7,955 nt of DNA, taken from positions 1 to 7,955 of the forward strand of contig CALKFX010000103.1 of the NCBI GenBank assembly GCA_938084875.1, read 5' to 3'. Source of the DNA: an uncultured Flavobacteriales bacterium (lineage in GTDB: Bacteria; Bacteroidota; Bacteroidia; Flavobacteriales_D; Parvicellaceae). Of this stretch, positions 1 to 7,100 are shown in pieces. Each line of letters starts with the position of its first letter. Position 1 is the stretch's first letter. The translations under genes were made by a program, and so were the position numbers. The notes under the pieces were generated by a model. It was given only the letters and a program-made list of their open reading frames with translations, had not been told where the DNA came from and did no database searches.

Positions 1-1586
1 TTTATTCCATCAATCCCTGTAAAAGTTACGTAAGCTGCAAATAGCGCCAATGATGTTAATGCCGCAGAGGCAATAGCAAAACCTTTTCCAGTTGCTGCAG
101 TTGTATTTCCAACAGCATCTAAAATATCAGTACGTTCCCTAACAATTGGATCTTGCTCACTCATTTCAGCAATTCCACCAGCATTATCAGCAATTGGACC
201 AAAGGCGTCAATAGCTAACTGCATTGCAGTAGTAGCCATCATTGCAGATGCTGCCAAAGCAACTCCATAAAACCCAGCAAATGCATAAGACATCCAAATT
301 GCAACAGCAAATAAAAGAACAGATGAAAAAGTAGATATCATACCAGTAGCTAATCCTGCAATAATATTAGTTCCAGCTCCTGTACTAGACTGCTGAACAA
401 TTTTTAAAATCGGTGCTTTCCCTAATCCAGTGTAATATTCTGTAAATGCAGAAATTCCAGCACCTACAACCAATCCAACTAAACAAGCATAGAAAACTCT
501 CATTGATGAAATGTCTTGAAGACCTTCTCCAAAGAAATTCATTTGCATTGTTTCAGGAAGCATGTATTTACATAATACGAAACAAGATATGGCAACCATT
601 AAGATGGATGCCCAATTTCCAATGTTTAAGGCTTTTTGAACTTCAGATTCTTTAGCCTCGTTTGAAGATATTTTCACGAAGAAAGTTCCTATAAGAGAGA
701 TAACAATACCAACACCAGCAATTGCCATTGGTAATAATATTGGACCAATACCACCAAAAGCGTCCTCAATAATTCCTCCCATATCCTTGATGATATAATT
801 TCCTAAAACCATCGCTGCTAAAACTGTAGCAACATAAGATCCAAATAAATCAGCACCCATTCCAGCAACATCTCCAACATTATCTCCAACATTATCAGCT
901 ATAGTAGCTGGGTTTCTTGGATCATCTTCTGGAATATCTGCTTGAACTTTTCCTGCCAAATCTGCACCAACATCAGCAGCCTTTGTATAAATCCCTCCAC
1001 CAACTCTTGCAAATAATGCAATAGACTCAGCTCCTAAAGAAAAACCTGCTAAAGTTTCCAATACCATGGTCATATCAGAAATACCAGTTTCTGCAGACCA
1101 AACTCCACCCATAAACATTTGGTAAAATAATATAAAGAAAGAAGTTAATCCCAATACTGCTAATCCTGCAACACCTAATCCCATGACTGTACCACCACCA
1201 AAAGAAACTTTTAATGCTTGTGGTAAACTTGTTCTTGCAGCCTGAGTAGTTCTTACATTCGTTTTAGTAGCTATTTTCATACCCATATTCCCTGCAAAAG
1301 CAGAAAAAATAGCACCAATTATAAAAGCAACTACAATTAAAATATGAGTAGATGGAACCAAAAATGAAACACCAGCTAGAACAATACTTGCAGCAAATAC
1401 AAATATTGCCAGCAACCTATATTCCGCATTTAGAAATGCCAATGCTCCTTCATAGATATGGTCTGAAATTTCTTTCATTTTACCGTCTCCGGCATCTTGC
1501 TTCATAACCCATGCTCTTTTAACCAGCATATATAATAACCCTACTAACGATAATACAATAGGTAAATAAATAACAAATGATTCCAT
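1..1586 (-). CDS. hppA: Membrane-bound ion-translocating pyrophosphatase, K+-dependent type (3' end beyond window)
   Basis: This integral inner-membrane pump hydrolyses pyrophosphate to two phosphates and uses the energy to export H+ (or Na+). I translated it by hand: 528 residues from ATG 1586-1584. About 200 C-terminal residues of this usually 670-800-residue family lie beyond the left edge. The first helix starts at once (MESFVIYLPIVLSLVGLLYM). The family signature follows: R194-VGGG, then TKAADVGADL (201-210), IPEDDPRNPA (218-227), and DNVGDNVGDVAGMGADLF (231-248), which supplies the Mg-PPi-binding aspartates. DNAGGIAEM (467-475) and GNTTAATGKGFA (493-504) also match. In the last motif A497 and G500 replace the Lys and Thr of K+-independent enzymes, so K+ dependence is predicted. 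The usual TM6 coupling Glu is absent (G249, A253), whereas E187 in TM5 is present, which suggests a Flavobacterium-type H+ pump. Upstream it is divergent from a metalloprotease gene. Confidence 0.97.
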   Translation of the reverse strand, partial: MESFVIYLPIVLSLVGLLYMLVKRAWVMKQDAGDGKMKEISDHIYEGALAFLNAEYRLLAIFVFAASIVLAGVSFLVPSTHILIVVAFIIGAIFSAFAGNMGMKIATKTNVRTTQAARTSLPQALKVSFGGGTVMGLGVAGLAVLGLTSFFILFYQMFMGGVWSAETGISDMTMVLETLAGFSLGAESIALFARVGGGIYTKAADVGADLAGKVQADIPEDDPRNPATIADNVGDNVGDVAGMGADLFGSYVATVLAAMVLGNYIIKDMGGIIEDAFGGIGPILLPMAIAGVGIVISLIGTFFVKISSNEAKESEVQKALNIGNWASILMVAISCFVLCKYMLPETMQMNFFGEGLQDISSMRVFYACLVGLVVGAGISAFTEYYTGLGKAPILKIVQQSSTGAGTNIIAGLATGMISTFSSVLLFAVAIWMSYAFAGFYGVALAASAMMATTAMQLAIDAFGPIADNAGGIAEMSEQDPIVRERTDILDAVGNTTAATGKGFAIASAALTSLALFAAYVTFTGIDGI

Positions 1587-1614
1587 AATTTTAAAGAATT
1601 GAATTTTAGGACAG

Positions 1615-1645
1615 CGAAATTATATTTTTAAACATTATTGTGCAA
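1615..1645 (-). promoter_or_regulatory. Candidate hppA promoter of the Bacteroidota type
   Basis: Read on the minus strand, TTG (1645-1643) is followed after 20 bases by TAATTTCG (1622-1615). This matches the Flavobacterium consensus TTG-N(17-23)-TAnnTTTG, as I recall it, with one mismatch (C for T in the -7 element). The -7 element ends 28 bases before the hppA start codon, so the leader would be about 20-25 nt, a plausible distance. No Shine-Dalgarno sequence lies in that leader. In such AT-rich DNA a chance match is possible, and no transcription start data were available. Confidence 0.4.
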
Positions 1646-1790
1646 ATAAGAAGATAAAAATATAGTGTTTACATAGTAAAATATAAAATTTGCAAATGCT
1701 ATTTATGGTTAAATTGATTAGAAAAGGAAGATTTTGCAAACTATTAAAAAAACAAAACTGTATCATTATAGTTAAATTCAGTCTATTTAA

Positions 1791-3134
1791 ATGAAATTTA
1801 TATTCAAAATATTGTTCCTATTACCAGGGTTTATATTTGGTCAAAATAATCATTTAGAAAGCTACATACCCTTTGATACTTGCGAATTTAGTTCTCATCC
1901 CATTTTAGAAATAAAAATATGGGTTCATGTACTACAACAATCTACGGAAAACCCCAAAAACATTACCAAAGATTCATCCCATTTTATAGAGGAGCAATTT
2001 CAATGGATTAATAAAATTTACAGCAATTTAAAGCCTCCTTCAAGAAAAAATTCCAATAACGAAAAACCATACATTAAAGATTCTAGAATACGATTTTTAG
2101 TAGACACAATTTCATACCATATAGACAGTAATGGATGGGAAAGAATGGAAATTATTATGGAAAAAGACACCAATAGGTGGTTAGAAATTTTAGAAATTAA
2201 TGCAGATTCCAATACAATTACTATAAAAGGAGTTAAAAATAATTTTAGACCCATATTGGATAGTTTAAAAGTATTTGGAACAAATTCTAATAATGGCATA
2301 TTGCATACTTTACACGCAAAAAAAGAAGGGAGAAATACCGTTATATATATTAAAGAAACCTTAAGCGTGTCAGAGCAAGGTCTGGGAATTATAAGCTATT
2401 TTAAGAAAGTTGACAAAAATTGCAATAAGGATAATTGGGTAAGATTTACAAATGAAAATAAAGATTTTTTGCATGTCTTTTATACTGGTGCTTCAAGTCC
2501 TGTTCCAGCATTTGGATGTGGACCATCCCCTTTCTATTTGAATGTATCAAAATTTCTGGAGAATGGAAGGTATGCAACAGCACAGTTAACAGCACACGAA
2601 TTAGGCCACTGCATTGGCTTAAGACATACCAATACTCCACAATTTTCAGACCTTCCAAAAAAAGATAAATTTGGTTGGGTCAACTGTAATTCTAAAGATG
2701 TTAGTAATAATATTATGGGCTACAATCTATGTAGGAATTACTTGTCCCCTATGCAAATTGGGTATATTCACCAACGATATTCAACCATAAATGAGTTGAG
2801 TCTAACCACCAATAATTTAATGTCAAATAGTTCTGAAATTGTAATTAAAAAAAATACTAATTGGGAAAAAAATATTTTATCTAAAGGAACCATAATCGTT
2901 AAAAAAAATAAGACTCTTACTATTACCAAGAATCTATTAATGCCAAAAAAAGGTGTTATAGTTTTAGAAAAAAATAGTAAAATCATAGTTGATAGTGGGA
3001 GAATATATTGTCCATCAAAAAATTGGAATGGGATTATAAGAACAGAAAGCAAGTCTAAAGACAAGAAATGGCATTGTAGGGAAAAAGTAAACGGTCAAAT
3101 TATTTTACTCAATAATGGGGAGATTTCTTATTGA
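1791..3134 (+). CDS. Secreted M43/pappalysin-like zinc metalloprotease with short beta-type C-terminal module
   Basis: This is probably an exported endopeptidase; its substrate is unknown. Residues 1-17 form a Sec signal peptide with a likely cut at FIFG|QNN. The stretch 40-75 (IKIWVHVLQ, then a helix ending QWINKIY) and the strand near 98-107 resemble the start of M43 catalytic domains. The zinc site is HELGHCIGLRH, with H269, E270, H273 and H279 (HExxHxxGxxH). The Met-turn is NIMGY (307-311), bracketed by C299 and C314 and followed by LSPMQ, the arrangement seen in pappalysins, where the cysteines form a disulfide. Eight cysteines in all suit an extracytoplasmic protein. Residues 346-415 are a Lys-rich strand-repeat module ending in WNGI, like those in large Bacteroidota surface proteins, but no T9SS C-terminal sorting domain follows. 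The gene is divergent from hppA and overlaps the AsmA-like gene by 7 bp at its end. The metalloprotease call is firm; the exact family is less certain. Confidence 0.85.
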   Translation: MKFIFKILFLLPGFIFGQNNHLESYIPFDTCEFSSHPILEIKIWVHVLQQSTENPKNITKDSSHFIEEQFQWINKIYSNLKPPSRKNSNNEKPYIKDSRIRFLVDTISYHIDSNGWERMEIIMEKDTNRWLEILEINADSNTITIKGVKNNFRPILDSLKVFGTNSNNGILHTLHAKKEGRNTVIYIKETLSVSEQGLGIISYFKKVDKNCNKDNWVRFTNENKDFLHVFYTGASSPVPAFGCGPSPFYLNVSKFLENGRYATAQLTAHELGHCIGLRHTNTPQFSDLPKKDKFGWVNCNSKDVSNNIMGYNLCRNYLSPMQIGYIHQRYSTINELSLTTNNLMSNSSEIVIKKNTNWEKNILSKGTIIVKKNKTLTITKNLLMPKKGVIVLEKNSKIIVDSGRIYCPSKNWNGIIRTESKSKDKKWHCREKVNGQIILLNNGEISY

Positions 3135-3139
3135 TCAAT
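3128..3139. other. Tail-to-tail gene overlap containing a 10-bp perfect palindrome
   Basis: The plus-strand metalloprotease stop (TGA, 3132-3134) and the minus-strand AsmA-like stop (TAA, 3130-3128) interlock in a 7-bp overlap. The perfect palindrome ATTGATCAAT occupies 3130-3139. There is no intergenic space, and no GC-rich hairpin followed by a T-run is visible on either strand here, so no ordinary intrinsic terminator separates the two converging transcripts. The palindrome itself is short and could be chance. Confidence 0.6.
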
Positions 3140-5737
3140 TTCGAATTCTGGTTTTTTCTTTTCTGGTTCTTCGACTCCAAGCTTTTTTAAAAATTTATCT
3201 AGTTTAGAAGAGTCCTTTTTCTTTTTTGTTTTTAGATTTTGAAGGGCTTTAAGCTCTTGAATAGTGTCTTTTATTAATATTTCTTGTTCTAATTCAAATA
3301 CCTCACTCTTTTTTTCCTCTTCTTGGTAATCTCCCTTTATAATTTCTTTAATTGTTTCTTTTTCATTAGAAATTATTTCTTTTCTTTCTTTCTTAATTTC
3401 TGCCTTGTCAAAGCCATAACTTAAATCCTCAACAGGTCCCGATATTTTTAAAAATAATTGTTTCCCTTTAATTGGATTTTCTTGAACAATGTCAGATTTT
3501 GATTTCTTTTTTCTAACTATGTCAGCCCAATTAAAACTTAAGTGATAGTCCACTTGGTTTTCAAGATTATAATTTCCGTAAAAAGAAAAATCTAAAACAT
3601 CATTTTCAAAATTGGTTTTATCAATTTCTGTTGTTCCATTTGATGAAATTATAGTGGATTTAAAATCTTTAAATGCTACTTTATGAAGATTTTTCTCGTA
3701 ATGATTTATATCAATTATATTTCTTGTAATAACACTATTTTCAAAAACTTTTAGAATATCGTATAAAAAAGGATACTCTAAAAGTACAATATCTTTAAAG
3801 GTATTTTTGGATTCAATAGAAGAGTTTTGAAAATCCCAATTGTTTGAAGGATCAAAAATTAATTTCGAATTAAAATCACTTGAAATACTACCTGAAATAT
3901 GTTCGTTTTTTATATAATCTTGATCAAAATCGTTAAATGATTTCATTAACTGTTTAATATTTAAATTTGATAATTCGCCGTCTATAAACCAGTTTTGATT
4001 GTCACTACTTAAATCCGCATTATAGATATTTAATAAAATCTCTCCATCATAAGACTCCATTAATAAATTTTTAATCTCTAGTGATTTATTGATTTTGAGT
4101 CTTTTTGAGGCAACATTGGAAAACTTTAAATTATCGTAATAAAGTTCACTGGCAGTTATAGCCCCATCCAAATCTATTTGATAATCTGAATTGGAAGAAT
4201 CCTTAGAATCAAATATTTCTAAGAAATCATCTAGATGGAATTTATCAAATTTTAGGTCGTAATTACATTTAATTTTTTTGGCTTCAGATTGAAACAATTT
4301 ATTCCAGTCCATGAAATTTAAATTCATTGAAAATTCATCTTCATTAAAAAAGGAGTTTTGAACTGTAATGTCCATATTTTTTCTAGTAATGTCAGCTTCA
4401 AATTCATTTAATTCTAAATGGGTTGCTTGTGGCAAATAATCTATTTTAATTTTTTTACTAACTAACATTCCATCTAAATTCTCAAAAATTAATTTATCGT
4501 TTTTTGTAGTGATTTTTGTTTCTATTTCAATAGCAGTTTCTCCTTCCAAGGAAAAATCTTCAAGAGTTGTGAAAAAAGGAATTTTATTTAAATCAAATAA
4601 CCCATCTATTTTTAAAAAATAAGTAGGCTTGTTAAAATTATTAACCTCTAAATTTCCACTCATTATTTTTTCATTAATGAGAGCTGAAAAATTTATTATT
4701 TTAAGTTTTTGTTCTTTATTATCAAATGATCCACTTAAATCAATTTTTTCTAAATGAATATTATTGAAATTGTCTTTCAAAGTTGCATTTTTAGCATTGA
4801 AATTGACAAAGAAAGTAAGAGGCTGCTTGTTGTTCATTTCTCCATTTAGATTTCCATCAAAATTGAATATTCCTTCAGAGCTATATTTAGTTTTTATACT
4901 GGCATAGTCTAAAGGTAGAATACTAAATATTTCAGATATTTTAATTTGGTTTCCTTTTATATTTAGATTTATCAAGTCTTTTTTTGAGCTTTTATAATCC
5001 CCCTCTAAAAAGAAATTCATATCTGCTATTTTTAGTTTTCCCTTTTTTATTTTTAAGGAAAAAGGATCATTTTTTACATGTAAAATAACTTCTGTATTCG
5101 CGTTTTTGGAGCTAATATAATTTACACCTTCCAAATCGAATTTATTTACGGACATACTGGAAATTATATTTAAATCGTATTCTTTGTTAGAGAATTGGCC
5201 TTTGAGTTTTGAATCTGAAATAGTGAAATCATATTCTTGACTTAAGGGAATATTTTGGTAATTTATTGAGAAATCTTTAAGAGTAAGTTGGTCTAAAGAA
5301 AACTTAAAGTTTTTGTTTTCAGTTTTATTTCCAGAAACAAATACGTCGAAATTCTCTTCCCCATCTGCACTAATTTTGGCTCCAAAACTCCCATTTTTCA
5401 ATACTAATTTTCTAACTATGTATTTTTCATTAATTAAATCATAAGCATCAAAATTTAGAAAGGCACTCTTTGCAAAGAGTAAAGTATCTTCTTTAGCTAA
5501 AGGATCATTAATTAAAAGATTAGAAAATTGCAATGAGATTGCAGGAAAATAATTGAAAGCACTTAATTCTATATCTTGAATAATCATTGGGGAGATAAGC
5601 TGATTATTTATCTGTTTTAAAGCAATTTCTTTAATCTCTTTATCGTATAATTTTATCACCGAAAATAAAACTCCAAATACCAATAGAATTATTAAAGCTA
5701 ATATTGAAACGATATACTTAATTATACGAATTACCAT
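3128..5737 (-). CDS. AsmA-like inner-membrane-anchored periplasmic protein
   Basis: At 869 residues this fits Bacteroidota AsmA-like proteins, relatives of AsmA/TamB. These are thought to form long beta-groove bridges that move phospholipids or assist outer-membrane assembly; that function is inferred from the family. Residues 5-29 are one N-terminal membrane helix (IIKYIVSILALIILLVFGVL) with a short cytoplasmic lead. Next comes the typical AsmA opening: a helix (33-49), then strands with IQDIELSAFNYFPAISLQFSNLLI (53-76). Residues 80-770 are mostly alternating strands with recurring 'LNIKG', 'FDGNLNG' and 'LEGETAIEIETKI' patterns. The AsmA-like C-terminal region at about 640-778 ends in LFLKISGPVEDLSYGF (761-776). 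It continues into a 90-residue Lys/Glu-rich tail (779-869) that is probably helical. One cysteine (C491) is present. The gene starts 21 bp after the M23 peptidase stop codon, so the two are probably co-transcribed. The start is the only ATG that gives a complete membrane anchor. Confidence 0.85.
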   Translation of the reverse strand: MVIRIIKYIVSILALIILLVFGVLFSVIKLYDKEIKEIALKQINNQLISPMIIQDIELSAFNYFPAISLQFSNLLINDPLAKEDTLLFAKSAFLNFDAYDLINEKYIVRKLVLKNGSFGAKISADGEENFDVFVSGNKTENKNFKFSLDQLTLKDFSINYQNIPLSQEYDFTISDSKLKGQFSNKEYDLNIISSMSVNKFDLEGVNYISSKNANTEVILHVKNDPFSLKIKKGKLKIADMNFFLEGDYKSSKKDLINLNIKGNQIKISEIFSILPLDYASIKTKYSSEGIFNFDGNLNGEMNNKQPLTFFVNFNAKNATLKDNFNNIHLEKIDLSGSFDNKEQKLKIINFSALINEKIMSGNLEVNNFNKPTYFLKIDGLFDLNKIPFFTTLEDFSLEGETAIEIETKITTKNDKLIFENLDGMLVSKKIKIDYLPQATHLELNEFEADITRKNMDITVQNSFFNEDEFSMNLNFMDWNKLFQSEAKKIKCNYDLKFDKFHLDDFLEIFDSKDSSNSDYQIDLDGAITASELYYDNLKFSNVASKRLKINKSLEIKNLLMESYDGEILLNIYNADLSSDNQNWFIDGELSNLNIKQLMKSFNDFDQDYIKNEHISGSISSDFNSKLIFDPSNNWDFQNSSIESKNTFKDIVLLEYPFLYDILKVFENSVITRNIIDINHYEKNLHKVAFKDFKSTIISSNGTTEIDKTNFENDVLDFSFYGNYNLENQVDYHLSFNWADIVRKKKSKSDIVQENPIKGKQLFLKISGPVEDLSYGFDKAEIKKERKEIISNEKETIKEIIKGDYQEEEKKSEVFELEQEILIKDTIQELKALQNLKTKKKKDSSKLDKFLKKLGVEEPEKKKPEFEIDQ

Positions 5738-5758
5738 ATAAGTTTAAAAGTTTTTAAT

Positions 5759-7018
5759 TTACTCAAGACTTATGCTATCAAGAGTTGCTTTTATTTCTGC
5801 TATATCTAGATAGTATTTTGACTTTAAATTTTCAGCAATAGGATCTTTACTTGGCACATTTAGTTTAAGTGGGTTTTTAGCTTTACCATTTATGTATACT
5901 CGATAGTCTAAGTGTGGACCAGTACTTAAACCCGTACTTCCTACTTCTCCAATTTTCTCTCCCTGTTCAACATATTTACCCACCTTAATACCTTTTTCAA
6001 ATCTTAATAAATGTAAGTATTTAGTAACCACGTTTCCGAAAGAATGTTTTATCTTAATCATATTTCCAGCACCACCAGATCTGCCAGCAAATATTATTTT
6101 TCCGTCTCCTGTTGAGACCACATCTGTACCTGATGGAGCTGCATAATCTACCCCGTGGTGAGGTCTGTAAATCTTTTTAATTGGATGCAATCTTCTATTA
6201 GAAAATTTGGAGGATATTCTTACATACTCTAAAGGTGCTGAGAGTAACGCCCTTTGCATACTTTCTCCAGATTCTGTAAAATAACTTTCAACCTTTTTAG
6301 ATTTTGACAAATATCTAAATGCATAGAAGTCTCTTCCTTTGTGGTTAAATAAAATGGCTTTAATATTTCCAACACCAATAAATTTATTCTCTACATATTT
6401 AGATTCAAAAATTATTTTATAGTTATCTCCAGATTGAATATCAAAAAAATCAATTGTCCAAGCGTACAAACTAGCAACTTTGGAGACCAATGCAGGACTT
6501 AATTTATTGTCGATAAAACTTTGCCATAGACTAGAAGATATTGTTCCAGATGCTTTTTGAATTCTTGTCTCAACAGGACTTTTTATAATGGTAATGTTCA
6601 ATGAATCTAAAAAACTCATAACTATCTTTTCAGTAAGTGAATGCTGGTAAATTAAATTGGAAAATTTATTGCTATCGGAATTGAAGATGGTATAGTATTT
6701 ATCTCCAGGATATATTCTTCTAATATCATAAATTTCTTTAAAATCATTACCTAAACTATAAATTTGGTCGTAGGAAATATTTAAACTTTGTAAAATCTCG
6801 CTAAAACTCTGTCCGTTCTTTACCGAACTGCTGTCAATTTTAAAATTTTCAAGACTGAACCCCTGTATTTTTTTAAATATTTCAACTTCTTCATTTTGCT
6901 TAATAGAATCCTGACTTAATTCCTGGTTATTTGTATTGTTAGAATTACAAGTTGAGAATAAAAATACAATTCCAAGAAATATGGAAGTTGAAATGAAATT
7001 ATTAAGTCTAAATACCAT
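5759..7018 (-). CDS. M23 family peptidoglycan endopeptidase, predicted periplasmic lipoprotein (MepM/Csd3-like)
   Basis: This enzyme probably cleaves peptide cross-links in peptidoglycan during wall growth. Residues 8-24 are a lipoprotein-type signal with the loose lipobox LFSTC (C24 lipidated). The following CNSNNTNNQ has no acidic run, so surface export is not suggested. Residues 59-110 (VKNGQSFSEILQSLN ... RRIYPGDKY) form an OapA/LysM-like domain, followed by a Csd3/MepM-like second domain (about 120-245). The M23 catalytic domain spans about 262-385. H287 and D291 in HHGVD are zinc ligands, and H336 in KYLHL is the catalytic-type His. The final motif is GPHLDYRV, so H369 is kept but D371 stands where most family members have the second His of HxH. 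Length (419) is normal for the family. The 82-bp gap upstream holds only weak promoter-like DNA (TATAATTTG on the minus strand, 7077-7069, with no TTG partner). The AsmA-like gene follows 21 bp downstream. Confidence 0.92.
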   Translation of the reverse strand: MVFRLNNFISTSIFLGIVFLFSTCNSNNTNNQELSQDSIKQNEEVEIFKKIQGFSLENFKIDSSSVKNGQSFSEILQSLNISYDQIYSLGNDFKEIYDIRRIYPGDKYYTIFNSDSNKFSNLIYQHSLTEKIVMSFLDSLNITIIKSPVETRIQKASGTISSSLWQSFIDNKLSPALVSKVASLYAWTIDFFDIQSGDNYKIIFESKYVENKFIGVGNIKAILFNHKGRDFYAFRYLSKSKKVESYFTESGESMQRALLSAPLEYVRISSKFSNRRLHPIKKIYRPHHGVDYAAPSGTDVVSTGDGKIIFAGRSGGAGNMIKIKHSFGNVVTKYLHLLRFEKGIKVGKYVEQGEKIGEVGSTGLSTGPHLDYRVYINGKAKNPLKLNVPSKDPIAENLKSKYYLDIAEIKATLDSISLE

Positions 7019-7100
7019 TTTGATTACAATGATAATTCAACAGTGTAATTAAACTCTAGATTTCAGTACAAATTATAAACATTAAAATGTGTTTTATAGT

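Noticed and set aside
446..655. 69-codon plus-strand open frame
   Set aside because: It lies wholly inside hppA on the opposite strand, in a region where the minus-strand protein is strongly conserved; its translation has no recognisable features.
1681..1692. Plus-strand TAAAATTTG as a -7 element
   Set aside because: It has three bases between TA and TTTG where the consensus has two, and lies about 100 bases from the next start codon.
1734..1768. Promoter for the metalloprotease (TTG at 1734-1736, TATCATTA at 1761-1768)
   Set aside because: The -7 candidate matches only 4 of 6 fixed bases of TAnnTTTG and the 24-base spacer is too long.
2018..3064. Three minus-strand open frames (2018-2299, 2446-2658, 2768-3064)
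   Set aside because: All are antisense to the metalloprotease gene, one directly across its zinc motif. They are leucine/phenylalanine-rich translations of the opposite strand with no independent support.
1791..3134. T9SS-exported surface protease
   Set aside because: The signal peptide and beta module suggest this, but no C-terminal sorting domain is visible in the last 40 residues, so T9SS export is not claimed.
5759..7018. Surface-exposed lipoprotein
   Set aside because: The residues after C24 (NSNNTNNQ) lack the acidic run of the Bacteroidota lipoprotein export signal, so a periplasm-facing location is more likely.
7074..7098. Possible hairpin terminator after the methyltransferase gene
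   Set aside because: TATAA+ACAT can pair with ATGT+TTATA around a TAAA loop, but the stem is AT-only with a 3-nt bulge and no T-run follows on the minus strand.
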